From the NCBI RefSeq assembly GCF_019091135.1, contig NZ_JAGXJW010000054.1, forward strand, positions 342 to 57,052: 56,711 bases of DNA. The letters are read 5' to 3'. This DNA comes from Cohnella sp. GbtcB17 (lineage in GTDB: Bacteria > Bacillota > Bacilli > Paenibacillales > Paenibacillaceae). The translations under genes were made by a program, and so were the position numbers. The notes below the pieces were generated by a model, which saw nothing but the letters and a program-made list of their open reading frames with translations, searched no databases and had not been told where the DNA came from. Position 1 is the stretch's first letter. The number at the start of each line of letters is the position of its first letter. Of the stretch, positions 16,154 to 24,359 are shown piece after piece.

Positions 16154-16435
16154 ATGAGCGAAAATAACGAAATGCTGCCGTTGTCCGGCGAAAAGGTCGA
16201 ATCCGACGGCATCTACCGCGACGAGTGGGGCCGCGAGCTGAAGCTCGAACGCGGGGACGAATTTCCGTCCGATCCGATGGTCGGCAGCACGGAGTGGGAA
16301 TGGGTGGAGGCGGTCTACGACAACCACCACGACGGCGAGACGGACCCGCGCCTGGTCCCCAAGGAAAAGGACGTCAACAAGCAGGAAAAAATCGAGCATC
16401 CGCGCAGGCAAGTGGACCGGGGCTCCAAAGGCTGA
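16154..16435 (+). CDS. Small acidic protein, 93 residues, YjzC-like in style
   Basis: The core ESDGIYRDEWGRELKLERGD followed by EFPSDPMVGSTEWEWV recalls small proteins of the YjzC group that contain a short 'GxYxDxxG..L.L..GD.FP..P..G...W' pattern. The similarity is from memory and needs a profile search. The C-terminus is Lys/Glu/Arg-rich. GAGGCGGTGA lies about 10 bases upstream of the ATG. A very good terminator follows 6 bp after the stop. Confidence 0.6.
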   Translation: MSENNEMLPLSGEKVESDGIYRDEWGRELKLERGDEFPSDPMVGSTEWEWVEAVYDNHHDGETDPRLVPKEKDVNKQEKIEHPRRQVDRGSKG

Positions 16436-16440
16436 ATACG

Positions 16441-16487
16441 AAAATCGGCGATCGCTCCGGATATCGGAGGCGGTCGCCGATTTTTTT
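16441..16487 (+). terminator. Strong intrinsic terminator
   Basis: AAAATCGGCGATCGCTCC pairs with GGAGGCGGTCGCCGATTTT and runs into TTTTTTT (16481-16487). Confidence 0.9.
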
Positions 16488-16503
16488 GATTGGGACGAGG
16501 AAG

Positions 16504-16617
16504 ATGATGGCGGTGCGGCGGCCGAATAAGACGATAGCGCGGCATTATTTCGCGCATTTGGTCGTGGCGATGCTAGCGGATGCCATCCTGCAAATGTGCA
16601 GCAACCAAGGCTGGTAA
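16504..16617 (+). CDS. Possible micro-protein, 37 residues
   Basis: MMAVRRPNKTIARHYF is followed by a hydrophobic helix (AHLVVAMLADAILQM) and CSNQGW. GACGAGGAAG lies directly before the paired ATG codons. It sits in a stretch otherwise without genes, right after a terminator and before the 16.6-kb repeat array. No family is recognised, and it may be chance. Confidence 0.3.
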   Translation: MMAVRRPNKTIARHYFAHLVVAMLADAILQMCSNQGW

Positions 16618-16765
16618 GCCTGCAGAGTAACTTTTTGCCCTTATCTATAGCACCTTTTAGACTGGTTCGCGAGGCTGTAGAGTAATCTTTTTCCTTTACA
16701 GCACCGTTCTATCGTATCACGAGCCCGTGGATTAACTTGCCCGACAGGGTGTTTCGCATGGAGAT
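16618..16765. repeat. Intergenic array, diverged units with about 51-bp period
   Basis: Anchors repeat at about 51 bp: GCACC at 16650 and 16701, and CGAG at 16670 and 16720. GAGTAA-like starts lie at 16625, 16680 and (diverged, GATTAA) 16730. Unit 2 has CTGTA...TACAG as a hairpin around CTTTTTCC. The sequence differs from the arrays at 10.2 and 24.1 kb, but the unit length and the hairpin-plus-spacer plan are the same. Confidence 0.55.
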
Positions 16766-16804
16766 GCACGGTTTTTCCGCACAACTGCGCCCCCTCACGC
16801 GAAA

Positions 16805-17860
16805 CTACAGTCCTAGCAGTCGCTCAGGATTCTCCGGCGCGCCGTCTCTTCGGTCCTGCCAATGCTCGACCAGCTTGTCGAGCCGGCGGAGCCGCTCCTC
16901 GTAGGCGTAGATCGCCGACGCGACGACGGCCAGGCGCGTCTTGTCCGCGCGCTCCATCTCCGCCGAGCAGGCGATGCTCTCGAGCAGCGCGGACGTTTCG
17001 GGCGGAGGGGCGGAGGCCGAGGCGCCTGGCTTAAGCAGCCCGTCCCACTTCCACATCAGATGCTCGTGATAGGCGCATAGCGACTCGATATGGCTGTCGA
17101 TCTCGCGCCGCCAAGCCCCGTCCGCAGCCGCGGCAAAGTAGTGCACCTCCACCGCCTCGATCAACGTGACGCCTCGCTCGAGCGCGTTCAGCATGCCTTG
17201 GTACACGACGAGCAGACGGGACCGGTCGGCCCGAGGCGCCTTGCGGACGACCCGCTCCTCCGCGTACAGGTCGTAGGCATCCTCGAGCTTGCGCAGCTGC
17301 CCCTTCAAGTCCGACAGTTCCCGGTTGAACACGTTCTCCCGAAGCTCGTTGGATACCGCGGTCCGCAGCAGCAGCGACAGCTGCGTCTGCGACTTTTTCA
17401 CCTGCGCGACGAACCGGCCGCGATGGCGGGGCGGCGCGATCGCGATGTTGACGACGAAGGCCGTGACGATGCCTGTCAGCAACGCCGCCAGCCGGTCCAT
17501 GACGAGCGGCCAGCCGAGTCCATGCGCCTCCATCAGGACGACGACGGTCACGACGGTCAGGCCGATCGTCTCTTCCGCGCGAAGGCGAATGCAGAGCAGG
17601 ATCACCAAGACGCTGACGATGCCGATGGACAACGGACTGCTGCCGACCAGCCACACCGCGGCGATCGCGACGGCGGCGCCCAGCACGTTGCTCTGCAGTT
17701 GCTGAAGCACCTGCACCCAACTGCGATAGATCGAGGGCTGGATCATCACGACCGAGGCGATCGCCGCGATGAGCGGCAGCTTCAGCCCGATCAAGCTGCC
17801 GATCCACAGCGCGATCGCGACGGCGAGGCCGGTTTTGAATACGCGGGCTCCGATCGTCAA
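16805..17860 (-). CDS. FUSC-family (aromatic acid exporter-like) membrane protein
   Basis: 351 residues. Six hydrophobic segments in the first 140 residues begin ARVFKTGLAVAIALWIGSLIGLKLPLIAAIASVVMIQPSIYRSW, the ArAE/FUSC hallmark. A cytoplasmic, charged helical half follows (about 150-351). Family members export aromatic acids or related stress compounds in concert with other proteins. The substrate here is unknown. The start overlaps the stop of the AlkC gene (ATGA at 17857-17860), so both are translated together. No terminator was identified after it. The diverged array at 16.6 kb lies beyond. Confidence 0.85.
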   Translation of the reverse strand: MTIGARVFKTGLAVAIALWIGSLIGLKLPLIAAIASVVMIQPSIYRSWVQVLQQLQSNVLGAAVAIAAVWLVGSSPLSIGIVSVLVILLCIRLRAEETIGLTVVTVVVLMEAHGLGWPLVMDRLAALLTGIVTAFVVNIAIAPPRHRGRFVAQVKKSQTQLSLLLRTAVSNELRENVFNRELSDLKGQLRKLEDAYDLYAEERVVRKAPRADRSRLLVVYQGMLNALERGVTLIEAVEVHYFAAAADGAWRREIDSHIESLCAYHEHLMWKWDGLLKPGASASAPPPETSALLESIACSAEMERADKTRLAVVASAIYAYEERLRRLDKLVEHWQDRRDGAPENPERLLGL

Positions 17861-18978
17861 GGCGCGGCCTCCTTTGCGGCCTCCAGCGCCACGGCCGTCG
17901 TCGCCGTCTCTTTGCCGTTGACGACAAGCGCAAGCGTGTGCGTGCCCGGATAGTGGCGCCTGGTCGACAGGTCCTTAAAGGACAGCTTGCGCGTCCCTTC
18001 GATCGCGGCGCCGCCCGCAATCTCGCGCTCCGCCAGCCGGAACAGCTTGCGGTAGCCGCTCCCCTCCGCGCTGCGCGGGTAGGTCACCGCGAGCTCGAGT
18101 CTGAGCTTGCGCGACTCCTCTTCGGGCAGCGACAGCTCCACCGCATAGGCGACCGTCACGGCGTCGCCGATCGCAGCCGCTTCGGGCGTGACGGACCATG
18201 TCCGTACGATAGCTTCCGGCGCCGGCAGCAGGCCAAAGAGGCGCATCGCGTCTTCGTCGGCCCGGCTGCGGATCAATCCTCGGCAGGCATGGCGCAGCAG
18301 CGCGTCCGTCTGCGGATTGTCCCCGTGCCAGCGGGCAGCCAGCTCCATCACCAGGCCAGGATGGTCCTTGGAGATGTCGTTCAGGTTGTTGGCGACGCTC
18401 CGCCGCACGTACTCGGACGGGTCGGCCTTAAGCGTCTCCAGGATCGGCAGGATCGGCGACGGATCCCGCTTGAACGCCGGCAGTGCGTCCGCCCAAGGCA
18501 GCCGCGGCCGGCAGCCTTCGCTGGCGAGCCTGCGCACATGCTCGTCCGGATCGGCGCTCCAGGCCAGCATCTGCGCCATCATGCGGGCCGGGTCTTGCTT
18601 GATAAAAGGACGGACCGCGAACTCGGCGGACGACGAACGCGTGAACAGCGCGAGCGCGCGCACGGACCTGTCCCAGTGGGATAGCCCGAATACCTCTACG
18701 AAGTCCGGGAAAAACAAATAAGGAAAGCCGCGGCATTCATCGGCTATCCCCTCCAAAACATCGAGCGCGCGCTCGTAGTCTCCCGGCAGCACGGCGCCCA
18801 GCGACAGGGAAATGCGGCGCATACGACCTTTGAGAGCGAGCGCCTCCCACCCGTCCGCGAGCGTGAGGCTCACGAAGCGCTCCGTATCGAACGGCTGCCA
18901 CGCACGGGCCACCCGAGCGCCGAACTCTTTTAGGAAAGCTTCGTCATATATATTTTTAAGCGGCTCCGCCACGGTCAA
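17857..18978 (-). CDS. alkC: DNA alkylation repair protein, AlkC family
   Basis: 373 residues. The first about 270 residues are HEAT-like helical repeats, for example DPDEHVRRLASEGCRPRLPWADALPAFKRDPSPILPILETLKADPSEYVRRSVANNLNDISK. A C-terminal immunoglobulin-like domain covers about 270-370 (AAIGDAVTVAYAVEL, KLSFKDLSTRRHYPGTHTLALVVNG). That order and length match AlkC, a DNA glycosylase of the AlkD superfamily that removes methylated bases such as 3-methyladenine. The start is ambiguous: TTG at 18978 lies 4 bases after AGGAGG, and GTG at 18972 lies 10 bases after. It is the first gene of a two-gene unit with the FUSC exporter. Confidence 0.85.
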   Translation of the reverse strand: MTVAEPLKNIYDEAFLKEFGARVARAWQPFDTERFVSLTLADGWEALALKGRMRRISLSLGAVLPGDYERALDVLEGIADECRGFPYLFFPDFVEVFGLSHWDRSVRALALFTRSSSAEFAVRPFIKQDPARMMAQMLAWSADPDEHVRRLASEGCRPRLPWADALPAFKRDPSPILPILETLKADPSEYVRRSVANNLNDISKDHPGLVMELAARWHGDNPQTDALLRHACRGLIRSRADEDAMRLFGLLPAPEAIVRTWSVTPEAAAIGDAVTVAYAVELSLPEEESRKLRLELAVTYPRSAEGSGYRKLFRLAEREIAGGAAIEGTRKLSFKDLSTRRHYPGTHTLALVVNGKETATTAVALEAAKEAAP

Positions 18979-18999
18979 AACTCCTCCTATCGTCGGCTA

Positions 19000-19905
19000 T
19001 CAATCGCGCATATCCCGCCGAATCGAAGTTTTATTATACCACGCGAACAACCGGCCGGTCAGCACGGACAGGAACGCCGATACGAACGCCGTCATCGCGG
19101 CCGTCTCCAGGCATTCCTCGATCGTCTGCAGCAGCCGCTCGCTGTCTTTGCCCAGGCTGCGGATATCAATCGTGTCCATCGATACGGCGCAAAAAGCGAT
19201 CACCAGTCCCGCGGTAAAAAACGCGCGCGCGGCCACGCCTCTGCCGAGCAGTCGCCATAGCGCCCATACCGCCGCCAGCCCGCATACCGCGTACAGCGGA
19301 ATGAGCCAATCTCCCGCTTCCATCCAGGGAAGCAGCCGGATGCCCGTCCGCTTCAAATAGCGGTCCCGCAGCCGCTCGTGCAGCGCGAACCGCTCGTCGA
19401 GCGCCAGCCACATAAAGGCCACGACTGTAATCGTCCAGCCCCAGGCGCCATGCCTGCCGATCCAGGCCGACAATCTCGCGCCGCGCTCCCCGGAATGCCC
19501 GTCGGCCAGCTGCCGCGCCCCCCGCCCGCGTCGACCTACCGAAGGGGCTGCCTGCGCCGACACCCAGGCTTCACGGGCATCTTGCCCCGCTTCTCCCGCT
19601 ACTTCCGCTTCGCGGCCGCGTTCTCCGAACGGCGCTGCGAGCCCTTTTTCAAGCGACGCTACGACCGCATTAAGAGCCGCCATCGCCGCGGCCAGCACGA
19701 GCAGCACGCTCTCGAGCCATGCCTGGGGCGTCGTCTCCGCGGCGACATAGACCCAATACCGCGGCCAACCGGCGACGAGCATGCCGACCGTAAACAGCAG
19801 GACGGCCAGCCACAGCGCAGCCAGCAGCCGCTTTCCTGCGGCCGGCAGCCGCCCCGCTTCTGCAGGGACGACGGAATCTCCCGCTCCCCGCTTGGATTCT
19901 CGCAT
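19000..19905 (-). CDS. Integral membrane protein of unknown function
   Basis: 301 residues with about six membrane segments (27-47, 62-83, 152-170, 200-220, 225-245, 270-290). A Glu/Arg/Gly-rich cytoplasmic or external loop runs between the second and third. Conserved-looking acidic-His features are WLALDERFALHERLRDRYLKR and LLQTIEECLETAAM. Similar D-E-R...H-E and E-E...E patterns occur in uncharacterised bacterial membrane proteins, where they may bind a metal, but this is conjecture. AAAAGGAGG lies before the ATG. It is oriented with its neighbours but has no obvious functional link. Confidence 0.75.
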   Translation of the reverse strand: MRESKRGAGDSVVPAEAGRLPAAGKRLLAALWLAVLLFTVGMLVAGWPRYWVYVAAETTPQAWLESVLLVLAAAMAALNAVVASLEKGLAAPFGERGREAEVAGEAGQDAREAWVSAQAAPSVGRRGRGARQLADGHSGERGARLSAWIGRHGAWGWTITVVAFMWLALDERFALHERLRDRYLKRTGIRLLPWMEAGDWLIPLYAVCGLAAVWALWRLLGRGVAARAFFTAGLVIAFCAVSMDTIDIRSLGKDSERLLQTIEECLETAAMTAFVSAFLSVLTGRLFAWYNKTSIRRDMRD

Positions 19906-19944
19906 ACGCCGGCCTCCTTTTCAGAATGAACTCCTGCCCACTAC

Positions 19945-20910
19945 TTATACCAGATTCAGCGGCTCGCCGGTCGCAAGTCCGCATATATTGTCCACCCAAG
20001 TCTCGTATCCCCGCTGAAGCACCTCCACGGAATACCACGCCGTATGCCCGGTCTGCAGCAGCCGGCCTTCGGCGATCTGCCTGGCGGCACGCTCGTCCTT
20101 GTCCGCGATCGGAAACAGGTCGTCTACCGCGTAGCCGCGCAGGCGGCCCTCTTCGATGGCGTGTACGACCGCGTAGGGATCGACCAGCGCGCAACGCGAG
20201 ACGTTGATCAGCGTCGCACCGCTCTTGATGCGCGCGAGCTCCGCTTCGCCGAAGGCGGCTGGTCCCTGCCACTGCGCGGGCATATGTAAGCTTACGATGT
20301 CGCTAGATGCGAGCAGCTCGTCGAGGTCGACCAGTCGGACGCCCGCCGCGCTTCTCTCACGCGGATCGCAGGCCAGCACGCGCATCCCGAAGGCAGCGGC
20401 CAGCTCCGCCACGCGCGAGCCGATCCGGCCGAGCCCGACGATGCCCAGCGACTTGCCGCGCAGCTCGAAGCCGAGCACGCTCGTGCCGGGCGGCACGCGG
20501 CCGCGCACGCGATCCTGGCTCAGATGGATGCGCCGCGACATCGTCAGCATCATGCCGAGCGCGTGCTCGGCTACCGAGTCCGCGGAATACTCGGGCAAAT
20601 GGCTAAGTGCGATGCCATGCGCCTTCAGCCAGGCGGTATCGATATAATCGACGCCGGTCGCAAACACGGCAATGCCACGCAGCTTCGGCAGGCGCGACAG
20701 CCATGTACCGTCGATCGACGGCACGGAGCGCGGCGTCAGCCCGCATACGTCCGCATCCTTCAGCATGTCGACGAGCGTATCGGGCGGAAGCGGGCTTTCC
20801 GCCGCGAAAAATCGGACGTCGGCGGTCTTCTCCAGCCGCGCGGCCTGGGGCTCGGTAAAGGTGCTTCTTCCTCTTGCCGTGATGATGACGACTTTCGAAC
20901 GGTAGGGCAT
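19945..20910 (-). CDS. D-isomer-specific 2-hydroxyacid dehydrogenase
   Basis: 321 residues. NAD-binding Rossmann motif GKSLGIVGLGRIGSRVAELAAAFG (about 155-178). The catalytic Arg is in INVSRCALVD. The Glu position appears replaced or shifted, since AVDDLFPIADKDE stands where D-V-F/E-P is usual. The His is in LLQTGHTAWYS. The fold and length agree with the PGDH/glyoxylate reductase group. The usual C-terminal GxPLNLV end is present as GEPLNLV. Substrate cannot be named. GAGGAGGAAG precedes the ATG at 20910. Confidence 0.88.
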   Translation of the reverse strand: MPYRSKVVIITARGRSTFTEPQAARLEKTADVRFFAAESPLPPDTLVDMLKDADVCGLTPRSVPSIDGTWLSRLPKLRGIAVFATGVDYIDTAWLKAHGIALSHLPEYSADSVAEHALGMMLTMSRRIHLSQDRVRGRVPPGTSVLGFELRGKSLGIVGLGRIGSRVAELAAAFGMRVLACDPRERSAAGVRLVDLDELLASSDIVSLHMPAQWQGPAAFGEAELARIKSGATLINVSRCALVDPYAVVHAIEEGRLRGYAVDDLFPIADKDERAARQIAEGRLLQTGHTAWYSVEVLQRGYETWVDNICGLATGEPLNLV

Positions 20911-20992
20911 GAGCGCTTCCTCCTCTTCAGATCGATCGGATTCTCCTAGTTTTAACCCAATTCCTCCCTCTTCGAACGACGATACGCAGACG

Positions 20993-22759
20993 TCAACCGG
21001 TCTTGACGGGCGCCGTGTCCGGATAACGGAACGGCAGCAAAATCTCGAACGTCGTGCCGCTCCCCAACTGGCTGTAAACCTGAATCTTGCCCTGATGGTT
21101 GTCCACGATCTTGTAGCTGACCATCAGGCCGAGCCCAGTCCCTTTATCCTTCGTCGTGTAAAACGGCTGGCCCATCTTGGCGAGCTGGCTGTCCTCTATG
21201 CCTGGCCCTTCGTCCACGATGCGGATGCGCACCGAGTTGTCGACGCGTTTCATATGAACGCGGATGGCGCCGCCGTCCGTCATCGCTTCGATCGCGTTTT
21301 TGATGACGTTAATGAATACCTGCTTGATCTGGCTCTCTACGCCGTAGATCCAGAGCGGATCCGGGCCGAAGTCGCTCTCGATCTGGATGCTGTGCAGAAT
21401 CGCCTGCGTCTCGAGCAGCGTGACCGTCTCGCGCATGACGTGTCGGGTATCGTAATACGACAGCTCGTACACTTGAGGCTTGGACAGCATGAGCATCTCG
21501 CTGACGATATTTTCGATGCGGGTAAGCTCCGACTTCATAATGTCGTAATACGTGCCGTTATTTTTTCTCCCGGAAGAAAGCAGTTGGAGAAAGCCCTTGA
21601 GCGATGTCAGCGGGTTGCGGACCTCGTGCGCGATACCGGCCGCGAGCTGGCCCGCTACGTACAGCTTTTCCGAATTGATTAGTAGCTCTTCGTTTTTTTT
21701 GCGCTCGGAAATGTCACGGATAATGATCTGCAGGGCAGGCTCGTTCTCGATCGACGTCATCAGCTCCACGATCTCCGTATTGAGCGTCCGGCCTTTGAGC
21801 GTGACCCACTCCTGCTCGAGCGGCCCGCTGTTGCCGGTCATGGCGAGATTGTGCATGCGCTCCCGCACCCTGTCGTGATCCTCGGGCAGTAGGTACTCGA
21901 AGATGGACGACCCCAGCAGCTCCTCCGGCTCGGTCGCATCGAACATCCGAAGTCCCGCTTCGTTCACGAATACCCATTTATCCTTTTTGAAAATGGCGAT
22001 CGTGTCCAGCGAGTTCTCGACGAGCAGCTTGTACCGTTCATCCATATGATTCATGCGCTTGTCGATATACCAGGTGAACAGCGTCGACGTCAATATCAGC
22101 AGCATGCCGATGCCGATAATAATGGACAGCCGGTAAATATCCTCCTGCAGCCGGTCCGCGGATGCGTACATGGCACTGTCCCGATATTGGAGCAGCATCG
22201 CTTGCTTGGAAATTTGGCTCTCGACGAATACCGCCATGCCGAGCGTCAGGCTGGCCAGCCATTTGTTCCGCTCTCCGGGCCATTCCGACAGGCGAAGCGC
22301 CGCATAGATGCCGCTGAACAGCAGAAGAACGCCGAGAACGACGTAGACCGTCACTGTTCGGATCTCCGAGACCGTCTCGCCCAGCTCGCCGAAGTAGCTC
22401 ATGAAGGCGACGGCGAAGGCCAGGATGAAGCTGCCGGCGGCCAGGCGGTATCGGATCGTATTTTGAAAAGCGAGCATGACAAATGCCATCGAGCTGAAAA
22501 AGATCGTGAACAGCAGCGATACGACGGCCGCCCACGTGAATACGATCGTCTGGTCCCACGCCAGCGTCGTCAGGAATTGCTTGACCCACATGCCGATGCC
22601 GAATACAAAAGCCCCGCCCGATAACCAGAATACGCGGAAGTGATTGTCTTTGCGCTGGAGATTGCCAGTGAAGTTAAACATGGTGTAGGATGCGATTATG
22701 CTGATAATCAGCGCCAACAGCAGAAGACCGATCTTCCAGGACGTCTCGGAATCGTACAT
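20993..22759 (-). CDS. Seven-TM PAS histidine kinase (sporulation-kinase-like, MHYT-like input)
   Basis: 588 residues. Seven membrane segments fill the first about 240 residues. SYTMFNFTG and FWLSGGAFVFGIGMWVKQFL resemble the repeat of MHYT sensors, but the M-H of the usual W-x-M-H is changed (WVKQ). A PAS domain covers about 250-360 (YKLLVENSLDTIAIFKKDKWVFVNEAGLRMF). HisKA follows with the phosphoacceptor in AGQLAAGIAHEVRNPLTSLKGFLQLL, then HATPase_c (VFINVIKNAIEAM, IRIVDEGPGIE, DKGTGLGLMVSYKIVD). This PAS-HisKA arrangement is that of Spo0A-phosphorelay kinases such as KinA/KinE and of many orphan kinases. No response regulator is adjacent. GGGGGATC precedes the ATG. Confidence 0.9.
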   Translation of the reverse strand: MYDSETSWKIGLLLLALIISIIASYTMFNFTGNLQRKDNHFRVFWLSGGAFVFGIGMWVKQFLTTLAWDQTIVFTWAAVVSLLFTIFFSSMAFVMLAFQNTIRYRLAAGSFILAFAVAFMSYFGELGETVSEIRTVTVYVVLGVLLLFSGIYAALRLSEWPGERNKWLASLTLGMAVFVESQISKQAMLLQYRDSAMYASADRLQEDIYRLSIIIGIGMLLILTSTLFTWYIDKRMNHMDERYKLLVENSLDTIAIFKKDKWVFVNEAGLRMFDATEPEELLGSSIFEYLLPEDHDRVRERMHNLAMTGNSGPLEQEWVTLKGRTLNTEIVELMTSIENEPALQIIIRDISERKKNEELLINSEKLYVAGQLAAGIAHEVRNPLTSLKGFLQLLSSGRKNNGTYYDIMKSELTRIENIVSEMLMLSKPQVYELSYYDTRHVMRETVTLLETQAILHSIQIESDFGPDPLWIYGVESQIKQVFINVIKNAIEAMTDGGAIRVHMKRVDNSVRIRIVDEGPGIEDSQLAKMGQPFYTTKDKGTGLGLMVSYKIVDNHQGKIQVYSQLGSGTTFEILLPFRYPDTAPVKTG

Positions 22760-22779
22760 CGTGTGATCCCCCGCAGTCG

Positions 22780-22800
22780 AAGATGTAATAAAGATGTAAT
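22780..22800. repeat. 11-bp direct repeat upstream of the kinase
   Basis: AAGATGTAAT occurs at 22780-22789 and 22791-22800, one helical turn apart, about 20 bp upstream of the kinase start. Read toward the kinase it is ATTACATCTT twice. A regulator site is possible, but the identity is unknown. Confidence 0.35.
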
Positions 22801-22883
22801 GTGAATGCCTTGGTGATACACTTCGACAAGTTTTAAGAAAATCCTACTTTTTCCAACTTAAAAAAATGGAGGTTTTGCATGAA

Positions 22884-23375
22884 ATGTTAAGAAAAATGGC
22901 AGGAGAGTTCAAAACGTTTGCTATGCGCGGCAACGTGATCGACCTGGCGGACGGCGTGATCATCGGGGGCGCGTTCGGTCAGATCGTGACATCGCTCGTC
23001 AACGATATCGTTATGCCGCCGATCGGGCGGCTGCTGGGGGGCGTGGATTTTAAGGATTTGTACTGGCGGATCGGGGATTACAAGGAAGGTACCGTCGCCT
23101 CATCGATCAAATCGCTGGAGGACGCTCGCAATGCTGGCGCACCGGTCATCGCGTACGGGCAATTCATCAATATTATCATCAACTTCCTCATCATCGCCTT
23201 CTGCGTATTTATGCTGGTGAAGGTCATCAACAAGCTGACGGAGGGCCGCAAAAAGGACGAGCCGCTCGCCGAGCCGACCTCGAAGGAATGCCCGTACTGC
23301 CTGTCGGTCGTGCCGATCAAGGCGGTGCGCTGCGCACATTGCACGTCGGAGCTTGAGTCGACGGCAAGCGCATGA
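22884..23375 (+). CDS. mscL: Large-conductance mechanosensitive channel with zinc-ribbon tail
   Basis: 163 residues from ATG 22884. An in-frame ATG at 22866 overlaps the GGAGG that probably serves the downstream start. FKTFAMRGNVIDLADGVIIGGAFGQIVTSLVNDIVMPPIGRLLGG is the MscL N-terminal helix plus pore-lining TM1. TM2 is FINIIINFLIIAFCVFMLVKVINKL. The channel opens under membrane tension to release solutes during hypo-osmotic shock. The usual cytoplasmic helix is replaced or extended by CPYC-x10-CAHC, a treble-clef-like zinc-ribbon motif. The stop overlaps the next start as ATGA, so the Nudix gene is translationally coupled. Confidence 0.92.
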   Translation: MLRKMAGEFKTFAMRGNVIDLADGVIIGGAFGQIVTSLVNDIVMPPIGRLLGGVDFKDLYWRIGDYKEGTVASSIKSLEDARNAGAPVIAYGQFINIIINFLIIAFCVFMLVKVINKLTEGRKKDEPLAEPTSKECPYCLSVVPIKAVRCAHCTSELESTASA

Positions 23376-24082
23376 GCGGAAATGAGAAGGCGAACGATGC
23401 CGACAGTATGAGCGGCGGGAACACGGGAAGCCCCGACGCTCGCAAATCGGAGGAGCGGTTCGACATTTACGATGAGCAGGACCGCCCCATCGGCACCGCG
23501 ACGCGTTCGGAGGCGCATGCGCGCGGGCTGTGGCACCATACGTTCCACTGCTGGCTCGCGCGCCGCGGCGAGGACGGCCGGGCGCGCATCCTTTTCCAGC
23601 GACGCAACAAGGACAAGGATACGAATCCCGACCGCTTCGACATCACGGCGGCCGGGCATCTGTCTGCCGGCGAGACGGTGCGCGATGCGGTCCGAGAGCT
23701 CGAAGAAGAGCTCGGGCTTCGCGTTGCGCTCGAGGATTTGGCGCTGCTTGGCACGTTTCGCGAGGAGGACGAAGGCTTCGCCCAGGGCGTGCGGTACATC
23801 GACCGCGAGGTCAGTGAGGTGTACGGCTACGTGACCGACCGGAGGCCTGCGACGTTCCGGCTGCAGCGCGAAGAGCTAGCCGGCTTGTACGAGGCGGATG
23901 CGGAGGCACTGCTTGCGCTGATGCGCGGCGAGACAGAGACGGTATTGGCGAATGGCGCTGAGTTGGATGCGGACGGCTTGGCGGTGCCGGTGTCCGGCGT
24001 CGCAGTGAGGCTCACGGACTTTGTGACGCGGGACACAACATATTACATCCGCGTGATCGAGGCGTTGATGCGGCTGGTATAG
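23372..24082 (+). CDS. Nudix hydrolase (IPP-isomerase-like subgroup)
   Basis: 236 residues. The N-terminal 25 residues are polar and may be dispensable. The domain starts FDIYDEQDRPIGTATRSEAHARGLWHHTFHCWL. The Nudix box is GHLSAGETVRDAVRELEEELGL, with the RELEEELG catalytic glutamates. The spacing is one residue shorter than the textbook box, as in the DITAAGH subgroup related to isopentenyl-diphosphate isomerase. The substrate is unknown. The mscL overlap and absence of a gap suggest shared expression. The region downstream is a 51-bp-period array and then a two-way terminator. Confidence 0.88.
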   Translation: MSGNEKANDADSMSGGNTGSPDARKSEERFDIYDEQDRPIGTATRSEAHARGLWHHTFHCWLARRGEDGRARILFQRRNKDKDTNPDRFDITAAGHLSAGETVRDAVRELEEELGLRVALEDLALLGTFREEDEGFAQGVRYIDREVSEVYGYVTDRRPATFRLQREELAGLYEADAEALLALMRGETETVLANGAELDADGLAVPVSGVAVRLTDFVTRDTTYYIRVIEALMRLV

Positions 24083-24115
24083 CGGGGATGGTGCGAGGTG
24101 GCGTCCGGTTGCAGC

Positions 24116-24275
24116 AGGCAGTTTTCAACTGGGACTTCCTTGGGCAACATAGCGACGCAGTCAAGGCAGTTAGTCCTAATCGGGACTATTTCCGGCCATC
24201 AGGTGGCGCAGTCGCAGCATTTAGTCCTAAGCAGGACTTCTTCCGGCTGTCGGGCAGCGCGCTCCAAGCTAAAGG
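24116..24275. repeat. Intergenic array, three units of 51 bp
   Basis: GGACT recurs at 24132, 24183 and 24234, exactly 51 bp apart. The middle unit carries the hairpin AGTCC-TAATCG-GGACT. Flanking text includes CCGGCCATCAGG and CCGGCTGTCGGG. The array stays in an open frame because 51 is a multiple of three, but I see no ribosome site and do not call a gene. It shares its period, not its sequence, with the array at 10.2 kb. Confidence 0.75.
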
Positions 24276-24313
24276 TTCCATTCAGAACTTCCGCCCCCTC
24301 CGACTCGCCCCAT

Positions 24314-24359
24314 AAAAAAGCGCAGCCCCGAATCGACGCTTTCGAGGCTGCGCTTTTTT
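24314..24359. terminator. Bidirectional terminator
   Basis: AAAAAAGCGCAGCC pairs perfectly with GGCTGCGCTTTTTT across an 18-base loop. It serves the tyrosinase-like gene (stop at 24358) and blocks read-through from the left. Confidence 0.9.

Noticed and set aside
24088..24315. 75-codon ORF over the 24.1-kb array
   Set aside because: It stays open only because the repeat period is a multiple of three. No ribosome site is seen.
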